Shown: piece after piece, positions 10,150-21,895 of the stretch
Position numbering within the stretch: position 1 is the first letter of the stretch
How the letters are laid out: every line of letters starts with the position of its first letter
Origin: Hofstenia miamia
Lineage: Eukaryota > Xenacoelomorpha > Acoela > Hofsteniidae
Assembly (NCBI GenBank): GCA_900660155.1
Contig: CABFPE010000224.1
Span: 73,620-102,875 of the forward strand
Direction: 5' to 3'
Length of the DNA stretch: 29,256 nucleotides
Position numbers and translations under genes: made by a program
The notes under the pieces: model-generated
Databases searched by the model: none
What the model was told of the DNA's origin: nothing
Seen by the model: only the letters and a program-made list of their open reading frames with translations

Positions 10150-11260
10150 TCAAATCCACTCTTCAAAGAGTCTGTTGGGGAAAATGTTGTGCTCCCGTTG
10201 TCTCTGGGACCACTGTCTACCCGGGAGACGATTTCTCAGTCTCTCCTTGCACTAGTCACTCCTTTGAGGCACATACCGTGTAGAGGATGATCTGCTGATA
10301 ACTTTCTTTCTGTATAACCCTTTTCAGAAACGAAATTGATTCACCTCTCCAAACAGAAGCACCACATCTTGTTTTAGATAGAACCAGCGAACTAAACATC
10401 AGTGCCAACTCCTCTTTAGTGTACCCATACCTATTCATTCGGTAGAGGTTGGACAATACAGCATATGACTTCTTAGTAGTAGCCAGAATATGATGCTTGA
10501 ATGATAGCTTTTCATCAAGCGTAAAGGACCGTCACGTTTTTAACTCTGTCTAAACCATCGATCAACTCAGGACCTGCGATATCCTTTTTGAAATGAACAA
10601 CAAATTCTTTGCATTTACTGAGGTTAACAGACAGATTTCGGTATTAGTGCCTGCGATGAGTGGCATATTATCATCTGCGAAGGTAGAAAGACTATTTGGA
10701 CAGTTAGGTCGCGGTTGGATGTCGTTAGTCGCACTGTTATACAGAAAGGGACCCCCACAGTTCCTTGAGGAGCTCCCTAGTTTGTGCTCATTACCCCTTC
10801 TATGATCGAGCGATGGCTTATTGTGTTAAACGCTTTGGACATATCGATAGTAAATAGCCGAACATAGTCATATTTAGAATCCAGAAAGCGTTTTGCGTCG
10901 TTCTGAATTTTTATAATTGCATCAGAAGTAGAGGTACGTCTATGGAATCCGAACTCTAATAATTTGCGAAAATTTTTATCACTACTGGTCGGTAATCTTT
11001 GATTTCATCTGGCTTTGCTACTTTTGGAAGAGGCTTAATGACTCCAACTTTGAAGCAGCCGGAAAATATCCTTTCTCGATACAAAGGTTGTGCGCATTCT
11101 CAGTATAAACCCAGTGAGGAATACCAGCGAACCCAGTAGCAGTCCTACAGCTGCGGAGTGCGTTGTAAACCTGTAAGGTAGAAACAGTTGGGGGTTCAAT
11201 AAAATTTCGTTCATTATGTTGCGAACTTCCGTTTCATAAATATATATCTGTGGTCAAAAA
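10150..11260 (-). pseudogene. LINE reverse transcriptase pseudogene
   Basis: Read on the minus strand this gives the reverse transcriptase domain of a non-LTR retrotransposon in order. RTATGFAGIPHW lies near 11120. VGVIKPLPKVAKPDEIKDYR near 11030 is the template-grip region. EFGFHRRTST near 10950 and LFTIDMSKAFNTISHRSI near 10830 carry the first catalytic Asp block. GGPFLYNSATNDI lies near 10760, and STFADDNMPLIAG near 10670 contains the F-A-D-D catalytic core. NLSKCKEFVVHFKKD near 10600 and NRYGYTKEELALMFSSLVLS near 10430 follow. A final REHNIFPNRLFEEW is followed by a stop at 10150-10152. At least three frameshifts and stops break it. The FADD core itself is intact. No endonuclease domain is seen upstream. 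The order suggests a CR1/Jockey-type element, but I leave the clade open. Confidence 0.88.
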
Positions 11261-12769
11261 ATTAAGTTATCGCTCACAGAATCAATTATTTTCAATGGTT
11301 CTCTGTCTATTTTGCAGTAGTAATTTAACCCTTACTCTCATAATTGATCACTTGATCTGAATATTTGAGATGTTTGCGTTATGGAGGACCATTAGAAATA
11401 ATGCCCAAATCTTTTCCTTTTTGGTAAAAAATTTGTGCTGTGGGGCAGAACTATAGGTGGGCTAGTTTTGCTCCAAAGGGAAATTAGCCCGCCTTTTGTC
11501 TTTTTAATGACACAAAGTTACACCCGTTCTTAAAATATCTATTTGTTGCAGAAATTTCGGATATTTATTAATCTTGGAACAGTATATAGCCCGGTTTGAA
11601 TACACTGAGGTTTGAAGACCTTCATCTTTCTAGGTTAGTGAAGAGATTCTTAATGGAATTGGAGAGCAGACGCGAGTTTTGGACTGTGGGTTGGGGTAGT
11701 TGAAATTGTGTCTACACTCCAACAACTGTTCTTTAAAGTTGATTGTTGCTTCGGTTTCATCTCATTTCCTCTCGAGTTTTTCCATTTGTTCTGCTAGTGG
11801 TGCTGATATATAAGAGGAATTGTGGAATTGGCAAATGGTTCAAGCAAGGGAGTGACCAGTGTAAATGCACATGTCATAATGTAATAGCAGGCAAATCACA
11901 GATAGCTAGTGGATACTGCAACGCCTCGAAAGGCTTAGCTTGTTCTTGCCATTCATCGACCTTTACATGATAATTATAAACGTTTTCGGAATTTTTATAA
12001 AATGCAAATAGGTATTTTTCGACAGCACGTAGAAATATGCCTCTTAAAAACATTCTCCACACAAGGCCTATTTTCAAGTAGGCATGAATTGTCCGTTATA
12101 AACTTACTTATATTTTATAATTAAATTTTCATTTTTTAGTAACTAATATATCTTTATTGAGGGCGGCCTTTATTCTATTTATTTAGTTTATCATTTGCAC
12201 ATCCCTATCTATCTCGTAAAAATGATATTCAGATTTACAAAATTGAAAAATATACAAACACATTAACAAATATAATAAACTACGCTATTATTACTTATGA
12301 AAATAAAACAAATAATCACACGCAAGCTAAATTAAAAATCAGATTAAAATACTTAGCCGAAGAAATCTTTCCACGCGTTTAATATACGTTCATATAAGAA
12401 TTTTGTCAATATTTACCTTTTATTTGGTCTTAATTTATGCAGATTTTAGATCATATATTGTATTTCACGCTTTGCCTTAAAAGATATTAGCTATTGTTTT
12501 TTGGTTAACGAACTTAAAAATGTGTGCTAGACGATTATACTTTGTAATTTAACAGGGTGCCTATATACACAACTGTTGCAATTAACACTGGTACTGTATT
12601 TGAAGATGTAATACATTGTACGTATTGACTCCACGCTGGTTTTATTGCTTATGATCAGAGTTTAAGAGTGTGCATGTGTATGTAGAATACCAAATAATAC
12701 TAATGTATGTAGAACTGTCTTATTTACTGCTATTTTTCTTGTCTTGTTTTAGATATTGTATTGCTGCTG
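11261..12769. other. Intergenic, no gene recognised
   Basis: A minus-strand open frame of 67 codons at 11874-12077 (ending PFEALQYPLAICDLPAITL) has unusually even composition for this AT-rich window and might be a transposase or exon scrap, but I recognise no family. The rest is AT-rich and shows no repeat or coding structure that I can defend. Confidence 0.5.
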
Positions 12770-13006
12770 TTATTCTCTACCTTCTGATGAAGAAAATCTT
12801 GGAAGCTCAACATGTACGCCCAAGTAGTTTATTACTCCAATTTGGTAATTGGTGGTGTTTTCATCCAATGTCAGCAGTACATCTTTTCTAAGCTGTTCAC
12901 TTTTATTATGTGTTCTCCTCATTCATGGTGATCAAAGAATTGTTTCATTAATTTGATGTTCCTCTACGTTTTCTGTTGTAAGAATTGAACTTTTAGGCCT
13001 GTCATA
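12770..13006 (-). pseudogene. Possible mariner transposase scrap
   Basis: One minus-strand frame reads RPKSSILTTENVEEHQI and, after two stops, SEQLRKDVLLTLDENTTN. The first block resembles the linker after the N-terminal helix-turn-helix of mariner transposases (GRP.....T.ENVE.v). The second resembles the stretch just before the TGDE catalytic motif, which would imply an internal deletion. No catalytic Asp motif is visible. The match is by eye and short; an unrelated ancient exon remains possible. Confidence 0.3.
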
Positions 13007-13994
13007 GGAGTATTAGATCACTTCACTGGCTATTGCATATTGATATATGTCGTTAGAGACTGAACAGAATTGTACCGAACTTCCTTACGATGGGACTCGT
13101 ATACTGATTTTTATTTTTTGTTGTCAATTATTAATGAAAATATTTATCAACGATTTCGATTCCGTAGTACAGTCATAGTTGACAAGGTTTTTTTCGAATA
13201 TTTCATAATCTATGCTAAAAGCTTAGGTCAAGTGTATTAATGCGGCGCTACTATATATGCTTCTGTTTAGTAAAAACTAGTATTTTCTATTAATAAGAGT
13301 ACAGCATCAGAACGGCAAACGTGTTAAATTTATTGAGAGACAAAGAACTCATATCTTTTAAGTAGTTATTTAATTGGTGACATAGAAGTCTTTCAAAATT
13401 TTAGACGTGGATTGTTTATTGGAATGGTCCCTTTTTGAACAGTTTTCATGTCTGCGGATAGTTGCATAATTAAATGCGAATATTTGATGTTTAGAGAAGT
13501 AGTAACGTGTTCAATTTTTAAATTTTATTGGGATAACCTGTTTTCAACTTTATTGTGCGTTAATTCCTTAATCACTTTATTATTGTAGTTTTTGATTAGT
13601 TTAGTATCGGTAATGAATTTGCACACTAAGCTTTTGTCTTTATTTAGGAAGCTTAATTAGAAAAAATCCTCTTTGTTTTTTACCTTATGCAAATTGACCT
13701 CTGTAAGTTCCCTATTTTGTAACTTTCACGTTATTTTTTCTATTCTATAGTACTTTGCTTTAAATAATGAACATATTTATAATATAGCAAATCGCAAAGG
13801 ACCGATATGTTTTTCCCAATGATTTGTTTTATTGAGTTCATGTAGTTAGGCATCATAGTCAATTCATTGTAGTGTATTGGTAAACATTTAAGTATTTTAT
13901 ATCATTTTTGAAGTTTCTTTTAAAAATGACTAAATTTCATAACTGCCAAATATTCTAGAGCCTGGATTTTGATGAACGCCGCCTATAATAAATA
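13007..13994. other. Intergenic, nothing recognised
   Basis: AT-rich sequence without long frames, repeats or motifs that I can identify. Confidence 0.55.
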
Positions 13995-14440
13995 AACAAG
14001 CTAGGCTAAATGTCTCCAGTTCTGAAATGTACTTTTCTGCATTTTGGGTGCCAGACATAGCAGATATGTTGAATCCGTTAAGTGAAATCGCGGCCCAAAC
14101 CATAACCGAGGGTGAGAATTTTCACCAAAGTTTGATAGTGGAACGATGTAAATAAAACAAAATGTCAATCTTTTCCTTTTGTAGATCTGTCAAATCTGGG
14201 ACTTTCCCTGGCTTCTTTTTGTGTAGACATTATATATTAGACTTTGCTAGATAGACGCCCAAATACGTCAGGTCCACTGTGATCTCTGAGCTCCTAAATT
14301 TTGTAGAGAATTCCGGATTTCTACGAGCAATTTGTTTGAGGCATGTCTCATTTGGTCCGAAAATCAACTTGTTTCCGCCACTACCAGGTCTTCTCTCTAG
14401 TAACTCGCCGTCTCTCAATTAACTAAATTGCGGTTTACTG
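13995..14440 (-). pseudogene. Second Tc1-like transposase remnant
   Basis: The minus strand from about 14430 gives ERRPGSGGNKLIFGPNETCL and QIARRNPEFSTKFRSSEI, like the inter-HTH linker (with GRPR/RRPGSG-type AT-hook) and second HTH of Tc1-like transposases. A KKPGKVPDLTDLQKEKID block follows (14160-14225), matching the RKKPLL...R..fA linker. Near 14020-14110 comes FSPSVMVWAAISLNG and then NAEKYISELE, the motif that follows the first catalytic Asp in this superfamily. The FSDES block itself and the second half of the catalytic domain are missing. It is a different element from the one at 1-1625: its strand, motif wording and gaps all differ. Confidence 0.68.
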
Positions 14441-14756
14441 AGCGTAAGGCCAAACTTGTTTTTGCCACAAGTTCTTGTGGATTAGTAATGCCATTCCCAA
14501 ACAATACTGTAAGCCTTTAATGAGACGTTTTCATATCCGCTATATGTGAAAAGTAACACTGCAAGCACTTTTAAAATTGAAAAAGAAATGAAGAACGCGG
14601 AAAAATGATCCAAGACAATTTAAACGATAAATTAAATAACTATTTAAACATTTAATCAAGCATCTTTGCACATCTAGAGACTATTTCAAAATTTCTGCCA
14701 TTTTTTTGACGGGCAATATATATCTTCAGCTATGTTGATATATTTTTATTTATTGT

Positions 14757-15800
14757 TTATAATAATTTCAATTTTGATTAATATGATTATCTTATGGTTA
14801 CATTTCCTTGGCATATTGTAAAGAAAACAAGATTTTGATCGCATAATATTTTCCTTTCCCTAACTAAGCATGGTAAATATTTTTTATTTTTAAGTAACCA
14901 TCTTAGTTTTTTTCATTGTCCTTCATAATCTATATACTCAAACATTTCTTTGTTTTTTCACTGTTGCCTTTATTTTAATAGCAATTTTGTTTTAGCTATA
15001 ATTATAGCATTGATGTGTTTTTAATTATATCAAGTTATTTCATAATAATTTCAATTTTGATTTTTATATTTTGTGTATATTTTTATTTTTCTTTATGCTA
15101 TGATGAAAAAAAAAAACANNNNNNNNTTTGTCATGCTATGATGAAAACAAGACTTTGATTATATGATATTTTCCTTTGGCTGGCTGAGCATGGTAAATAT
15201 ATTCTATTTTTAAGTAACCATCTTAGTTTTTTTCATTGTGCTTCATAATCTATATATTAATTTCTAAAACTTTTCTTTGTTTTTTAACTGTTGCCTTTAT
15301 TTTAATGGCAATTTTGTTTTAGCTATAATTATAGCATTGAGGTGTTTTAAATTATTTTAAGTTTTGGTTAATAATAATTTCAATTTTGATTAATATGATT
15401 TGAATATGGTTTTTTTATGTTTACATTTGTTTGCCTTCCTATAATGAAAAAAAGACTTTATTAAATGATATTTTCCTTTGGCTGGCTGAGCCTGGTAAAT
15501 AAATTCTATTTTTTAATAACCAACTTTGTTTTTTTTATTGTTCCTTATAATCTATATATTAAATTCTTAAACCTTTCTTTGTTTTTTTACTTGTTGCCTT
15601 ATTTTAATTGCAATTTTGGTTTAGCTATAATTATAGGATTTATTTGTTTTTAATTATTTTAAATTATTTCATAATAATTTCAATTTTGATTAATATGATT
15701 TGTTTATGGTTTCATTTGTTTGCCTGCTATGGTGAAAACAAGACTTTGATTATATGGATATATTTTCCTTGGGCTGGCTGAATGCGGTGGCAAGATTCTA
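14757..15800 (+). repeat. Tandem repeat of ~300 bp, four degenerate units
   Basis: Anchor ataataatttcaattttgat recurs at 14759, 15042, 15371 and 15671. A second anchor, ttttcctttggctggctgag or variants, occurs at 14849, 15169, 15471 and 15763. Spacings are 283, 329 and 300 for the first anchor and 320, 302 and 292 for the second, so the unit is near 300 bp. The long spacing in unit 2 contains an N gap and a doubled atgctatgatgaaaa (15095 and 15133); removing that 38-base shift brings it back to about 290. Units read on + are strongly T-rich. No coding content. Confidence 0.8.
15119..15126. other. Assembly gap, eight Ns
   Basis: The gap lies inside unit 2 of the 300 bp tandem repeat, right after a poly-A run. 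The word atgctatgatgaaaa flanks it on both sides, again pointing to an unmerged overlap. Confidence 0.9.
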
Positions 15801-17324
15801 TTTTAGAACTATTTATTTTTACAACGTGTTTGCCTTATTCCATTTTTATATATTTTATATTAGTTATATGTATTAGTTCATGTTTTAATGATGAATATAA
15901 CATTTAATTTACCACCTATTCAGTTTTTTATTTTTGCCTCGGGGTTTTTATGTTGTAATGTGTTTAAGATTTTTGTTTTGTTTAAATATGTATTGTCAGA
16001 ATTGTGTCTTTGGTTATTTATTATATTCTTGTGGAACAATTTTCTTTGAATGTTTCTTAATATGGTAAAGCAATTAAGGTTTTTTCTTTCTAATTCTGTA
16101 AGTTTCTAAACAGATGAAACAAGTGAGATGTTTGTGTATGAATTAATGCAACTTTCATTCGCTAATGATTTTAATTTTACTTGGATTTATTTATGCTGGT
16201 CCTTATCAAATTCATAAATTTTTTGTTAACCAATTTTTCGTTTAGAATTTTTTAACGTTTTTTTCGTTAGTCTTGTTTTATATTAGAATAGATTTTAAAT
16301 AATATAGTTGTACGCTAGATGGCATTATGTTTAGTGATAATTGTAGGATGTTCAATATTCTGTTTCTCTAATAAGTTCTTTTTACTTTGTTCAATTTAAT
16401 GTTTTTAATTCAATTCTTTGGAGTATTATACTTCATTAACTTCTAATTATTTCCATTTTATCTGTACTTGATTAATTAGTCCATAAATACTTTTGTCTTT
16501 ATATGTTCAATGTTATGTGTTTCAACATGCGCTGTGTCCCTTTCAATATAATCGTTTATAGAAGTTGTAATTTTCTAAGGGTATTAATTTTAATTTCACA
16601 ATAAATATAAATTGGTAAATAGGTTACAAAGAACATTCATTTTTGCAGTTTAAACTTTGAGTTTATGAAAAAGCTGGCCTTTAAAAAAGCTATTTGCAAG
16701 TATTCCATTGAGAGTATATTCGTAACTAAAATCCCGTTTTCAATGATAAAATATTTATACTTTGTTAATGTTCATTATAGGTTTCTGAATCAAGGCACAA
16801 TTGGAAATGTGCTTTATAGACAAGACAAGAAGCATTGCAAACATGTTTTCTGTTTTAAACGTTCAATAAGTTTTGGTAATTAAAGATATCTGTGTTCTGA
16901 CTTTATAATATTCTGTGTTTAATGTGGTGCGGTAAGTCGTAGCTTCATTTTTCAGATCACGATAATGAGTGTTTGCTTACTTTTATTATTTTTATTTACA
17001 TACAGGGTTGGCAAAAAAGTGTATTTTTTTTACCAAAAATACGTTTTAGACGTTTAAAACAATTTTTTTTTCTCTTAGACACACTCACTTTAAGGTACTA
17101 AAATTCTGCTTAAACCACATATATAGCAAACATCTAATGATGGTAAGCTGATAAACATTCAATTTTCGTGTCATATACTTAAACAAAACGCAAAATTTGC
17201 TATTTTACAGTGGAAAATCGGTAATGAATGTACAATTGGATAAAACCCAAAAATAATTTTCCGAACTGTTATATTAGAAAAACCAAGAAAAATATTAACG
17301 GATTTTCAAATTTAGCATCGATAG
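15801..17324. other. T-rich intergenic region
   Basis: No gene is recognised. The strong T bias of the + strand continues to about 16600. The 72-codon frame at 16665-16883 has no motif or splice context that convinces me. At 17003 the sequence cagggttggcaaaaaa resembles a hAT terminus, but no matching opposite end was found nearby. Confidence 0.5.
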
Positions 17325-17654
17325 CCGACTTGTCAACGAGCCGACATTTCCAGGCTCTGCTCCTTTAAATTTTGCTTAAGTTCGATTCGGCTCGGCTCGC
17401 CACATAAAATCTTTGAATGAGGCTCGTTTTAGCTTGGTAATTTTTTAAAAATATTGTGCTCAAAGGATTTTTTACATAGCTCTTCCTATTATTTAATAAA
17501 CATTTTTTAAATAAGATTATAGGAAAGGCATACTGACTGCAAAAAATAAGAAAAATCTCCATAATCGAATTAACCAGCAGAACTATAAACTTGCTTTGCC
17601 TAAAATAGGCTCGTTGTATATCAAATACTCAAGCTCGACTCGTTGACAAGTCTG
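17325..17654. mobile_element. hAT-type miniature element, copy A, 330 bp
   Basis: The left end ccgacttgtcaacgag and the inverted right end CAGACTTGTCAACGAG match at 15 of 16 bases. The flanks carry a perfect 8 bp direct repeat, atcgatag (17317-17324 and 17655-17662), the target duplication length of hAT transposons. The interior has ggctcg-rich motifs (cggctcggctcgccacat near 17387-17404) shared with copy B. It encodes no transposase. Relative to copy B it lies in the opposite orientation. Confidence 0.9.
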
Positions 17655-17662
17655 ATCGATAG

Positions 17663-19404
17663 CAAATATACATTGATTTTAATAGTTTTTCAACATATCT
17701 TTCTGCAAATGTAAATTTTCTTGATTAACATCGTTTTGTTAAAGCTTTGAGATTTTCCATTTAAGTTAAATGCTTTCATATTCGTACACTTGTCATTGAC
17801 ATTGCTCTTAAATTCGTTAAAATAAATATTAAATTCTGATGCCCCGGGCAAAAGATTATTGTTCACATTAGACTCAAATGGCAGCGGATTGAAGGCATTC
17901 TTTAACTATAATAACAAAAATGAAGTCTTTAAGATCAGGTTACATTTATAACCCTCTTTCTTAGTAGTTAGATTTGTTAAATGACCCATGACCTCACCCG
18001 ACTGTTAGTTTGACCCGTTGGCATTTTTTAATTTTAAGTGTTTTTATTTTAAATCATTATTGGGCTGTATGAATGTCACTGCGTTTGTGAGAATGGCTGG
18101 AATAATGTTTGCAATGTGTTTTTTATATTAATCCTATCACAGTTTTCCTAAGCGTTTGATAAACATGCTTGTCTAGTAGAGTCAATGACAGCTTAACAAA
18201 ATTTTACTACAAATTAAGTTTAAACATTCTGCCACAACTAAGTAAATATGCGCGCATTTATATAGAATTGAAAATCAACAGAATTCTGCCTCGGGTGCTT
18301 TCATCGTCTAATCCGCGTTAGCCAATCGCATGTGGCTTCTTCTTTGTATACAGTCAAATATCTTAAATTCTTTCGTGTTTTAAAATTTTAAGAAAACCAA
18401 GTTATTGTGGTTTCCTTATAGTGTAATATGTAAAATAGCTCATGTCATTTCGGAAGTTTTTTGCTTATATACTCTATACAGTATCTTATATTCAGTAAAT
18501 TTATGGATTTTTTCGATTATCAAATTTATAGTCTCGACATTAAGTGAGAGTGTTGCAATGTTATTTATGCAATTCAGTCTCTATGGTTTCCTAAAACTTA
18601 TTTCGTAAATACTTACTGGGTAATACCAAGACTTCTGATTCGTGGGACTTTTTTGTTGTTAATCCCGCTTTATTTCTGATTAAAATGTTTGAAATACTGC
18701 TAATAGTTTTCAACAATAAATTGATTTGTTTGAATATATTAACAGTATTTTAATGGTGATTAAGACGGTCATTCTTCGAAGCTGAAGCATTCTCACATAG
18801 GACAATTGATTTCAAGAGTGGATCAACAAAATTATATTTTAAATAAATCTAATCAATACAACATGGTTAGACGACAAAGTTAACAACATTTAAAGTTGTA
18901 TTTTCACAATCTTCCAATAAATCTGGTTGGCAAAAGTTTCCGACGCATTAAACATTTAGATAATTAATGATTATACATCATTTTAAATTTAGGATTCTAT
19001 TAAATGCAAAGATCTTTAGTTGAGAATCATTGAATATACTATGTTTATGCATTAATAGTGCAAGGGATAGTTATTAATGCTTTAAAATATTTTTCAACTT
19101 TGCAAATTACTAAAACCAATATTCGGACAGTAATATGTCTCCAAATTGATAGTACTTACTTAGTTTTGTATGAAGGCGGTCAATATGACAATTCATTCAA
19201 ATTGAAAATGCAGTGTAAAACATCACAAAGCGCAGAATTCTGATATCAAATTTCAGATTTCATTTCATATGATAAATTGGTTAATACTCTTAAAGCATTA
19301 AGAATGTCCTTCAATACATTTTTGCAGTTGTCAGGCATCGTTGGTCTAATATGTATCTGTAACTTGCAGTATGATCCCCACCAGAGCGTCATTAAAAAAT
19401 ATAG
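17663..19404. other. Intergenic, nothing firmly recognised
   Basis: AT-rich. A slightly GC-richer patch at 18285-18345 contains agccaatcgcatgtgg, which includes a CCAAT word, but a promoter cannot be claimed. Frames of 61-67 codons at 18405 and 19058 (+) show no motif. Confidence 0.5.
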
Positions 19405-19716
19405 TTATTCACTGCTTGCGTTGTTTCTGACATTTTTATTCTTTATGTCGCTATTTTTTATACCGATATTCGATATCGTTATTCGTTTTTTTAAAATTAT
19501 CCATTTTGACGAATTATCAACACTGATATTAGCTTCTTTTGAAGGCTGAATATTTTTTGCAACTGAAAGCAAATGAGGCCAATATTTTTCTAGAAGATCT
19601 TTTAGGGTCCCATCGCAACGAATACGCCAATAACAGCCAATGTTTACAGGAGTTGCTCCTGGAACTGAGTTAACTTGAATTTCTTCGTTTTTCACTTCAA
19701 AAAATTGTTTTGCCAT
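19405..19716 (-). other. Unassigned 103-codon open frame, possible exon
   Basis: From 19716 on the minus strand a frame with balanced composition begins MAKQFFEVKNEEIQVNSVPG and continues CYWRIRCDGTLKDLLEKYW before drifting to Lys/Asn/Ile-rich sequence. It stays open upstream for about ten codons (..FTGEDCLR) before a TGA. The first ~60 residues look more like real protein than most frames here, but I recognise no family. The second half overlaps a hydrophobic + strand frame (19277-19549), and one of the two must be a shadow. A hAT miniature element sits 60 bases upstream. Confidence 0.2.
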
Positions 19717-19775
19717 TCTCAGACAATCTTCCCCAGTGAACGCGCAAAGAACTCATTTTTGAACTTAACTCAAAC

Positions 19776-20057
19776 CAGACTTGTCAACGAGACGAGCTTT
19801 TCAGTTAGGGTTTTATTAATTTGATTATGCAAATTTTTCTTATTATTCTTTCAATATGCTTTTCTTATAATCTTAATTTAGAAATGTTAATTACATAATA
19901 TGAAGAGTTATGTAAAAAATTCTGAGAACGCAATATTTTAAAGAAAATAGTGAACTGAAACGAGACTCACTGAAAGATTTTATGTGGCGAGCCGAGCCGA
20001 ATTTACTCAAAATTTAAACGAGCCGAGCTTAGAAATTTCGGCTCGTTCACAAGTCTG
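19776..20057. mobile_element. hAT-type miniature element, copy B, 282 bp
   Basis: The left end is CAGACTTGTCAACGAG and the inverted right end CAGACTTGTGAACGAG (15 of 16). A perfect 8 bp target duplication, actcaaac, sits at 19768-19775 and 20058-20065. The right part holds atgtggcgagccgagccgaa, the reverse complement of the matching block in copy A. No coding capacity. A decayed hAT transposase lies only about 270 bp to the right, but its ends were not identified, so a link is unproven. Confidence 0.9.
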
Positions 20058-20329
20058 ACTCAAACCATTTGTACAGTGAATTCAAATTAGCGTTCACGCT
20101 TTTCACTACTGTTTCTAGAAGATGGTAAATAGGAAAAATTGTATTAGTCCTGGCGTTGGCACACTGACAATTACCTGTTGCCTTTTAAATACAACATATG
20201 AGAACAAAAGTTTTTCAAGTCTGTTAATTCGGTAATTTCCAAAATAAGGTTAGTTTTTTGTCTCCCGTAGCGCCCTGTCAATTGCGGCCACCTGCTTTAT
20301 AATGCTTTATACCGTAGACAGCATTGAGA

Positions 20330-20982
20330 TCCAACGAGCAGCTGTACATTGCATGACCCGATTTGTTAATTGATGATCGGAATCATCTTAATTTTGTCGA
20401 GTTTAGCAATCATTTTATGCTTGTATCCTCTTTGATGTCATCTGAACCAACCAATTGAGGGAGGTGAGTAGAACATTTACTGTAACCAGACTCAACACAA
20501 GCAATTTCATTTTCAATTGCACGTTCATCGTCATCATCAAATCCAACTATTTGAACAGACGGAGTCCAGCTTTACAAAGCCCAATTTTATCAACTTCATC
20601 TTTCACTTTTGCATTGTTTTCTGCAGGTCCTTTGTCAGTAATTTCGAAAATTAACCAAGAAATTACGTTTTTCCCAATTTTGCCCCATAAGTGGAAGAAT
20701 AAGCCAATATAGATTTTCTTATCCCTGCCAGTGCATGAATTGAGTGCAATACGGTATCTAGATCTAAGGTATTTAGTGGAATTTACCGTATTGATTGCTT
20801 TCTTATTTCTTTACTTGTTCAATACGCTTGATAACTTTGCAATGGCAAGGCGGTATATTTTTAGTCTGCAGTTTAGTTTAGAACAATTGTATTTGTAGTT
20901 TTAGGTTGGTTTTGAATTTGATTGAAGGATTGGCTAAACCAGAAGTTTCAACAAGAGTCTGTTGTTTTAGTTTCTTCGACAT
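20330..20982 (-). pseudogene. hAT transposase pseudogene, copy 1
   Basis: A minus-strand ATG at 20980-20982 opens MSKKLKQQTLVETSGL, resembling the lysine-rich start of BED-finger/hAT transposases, and is soon broken by stops. Further on, one frame reads ENEIACVESGYSKCSTHLPQ, then LVGSDDIKEDTSIK, a stop, and LLNSTKLR. This resembles the C.aHtLQLvv.Da...i..ll.k.r region of the hAT RNase-H-like domain. The TRWNST motif and the C-terminal dimerisation block are not seen. It is duplicated at 21243-21895 around an N. Confidence 0.58.
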
Positions 20983-21233
20983 GTCGTTTGGAACAATGCG
21001 TTAGCAGATTCGTTTCAATGCATTTGTTTCTTTTAATTTTCATCAACATTGTCTACTTATCGCAGTATAGTTCGCAGCATTGAAACCACCATCCAAAGGC
21101 TTAAAAAGACCAATTTTTTGCTGATAAAGAATGATAGCAGAATATAGTAATTCAAGGCATCAAGCAATACCTATGACAATGCAAAATTAGTTAATCAATT
21201 AAATTAATAAGCGTACATCGATCACACTTTGTA

Positions 21234-21234
21234 N
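21234..21234. other. Assembly gap, single N
   Basis: This undetermined base lies exactly at the junction of the 912 bp direct duplication. Confidence 0.9.
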
Positions 21235-21242
21235 CATTGAGA

Positions 21243-21895
21243 TCCAACGAGCAGCTGTACATTGCATGACCCGATTTGTTAATTGATGATCGGAATCATC
21301 TTAATTTTGTCGAGTTTAGCAATCATTTTATGCTTGTATCCTCTTTGATGTCATCTGAACCAACCAATTGAGGGAGGTGAGTAGAACATTTACTGTAACC
21401 AGACTCAACACAAGCAATTTCATTTTCAATTGCACGTTCATCGTCATCATCAAATCCAACTATTTGAACAGACGGAGTCCAGCTTTACAAAGCCCAATTT
21501 TATCAACTTCATCTTTCACTTTTGCATTGTTTTCTGCAGGTCCTTTGTCAGTAATTTCGAAAATTAACCAAGAAATTACGTTTTTCCCAATTTTGCCCCA
21601 TAAGTGGAAGAATAAGCCAATATAGATTTTCTTATCCCTGCCAGTGCATGAATTGAGTGCAATACGGTATCTAGATCTAAGGTATTTAGTGGAATTTACC
21701 GTATTGATTGCTTTCTTATTTCTTTACTTGTTCAATACGCTTGATAACTTTGCAATGGCAAGGCGGTATATTTTTAGTCTGCAGTTTAGTTTAGAACAAT
21801 TGTATTTGTAGTTTTAGGTTGGTTTTGAATTTGATTGAAGGATTGGCTAAACCAGAAGTTTCAACAAGAGTCTGTTGTTTTAGTTTCTTCGACAT
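21243..21895 (-). pseudogene. hAT transposase pseudogene, copy 2 (same locus as copy 1?)
   Basis: Identical to the remnant at 20330-20982, including every stop, apart from three bases beside the start codon at 21893-21895. Sharing all inactivating changes means it should not be counted as an independent insertion. Confidence 0.55.

Noticed and set aside
14470..14485. Perfect short palindrome ccacaagttcttgtgg
   Set aside because: Seven-base arms in isolation, with no associated gene or element structure; such palindromes are expected by chance in a window of this size.
19277..19549. A 90-codon + strand frame rich in Leu/Phe/Ile that could pass for a receptor membrane segment
   Set aside because: The hydrophobic run comes from T-rich DNA, no family motif is visible, it has only a TTG or internal ATG start, and it overlaps a more protein-like minus-strand frame.
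20455..21625. Two identical 85-codon + strand frames (20455-20712 and 21368-21625)
   Set aside because: They are shadows of the hAT remnant read on the minus strand, and the repetition comes from the N-split duplication.
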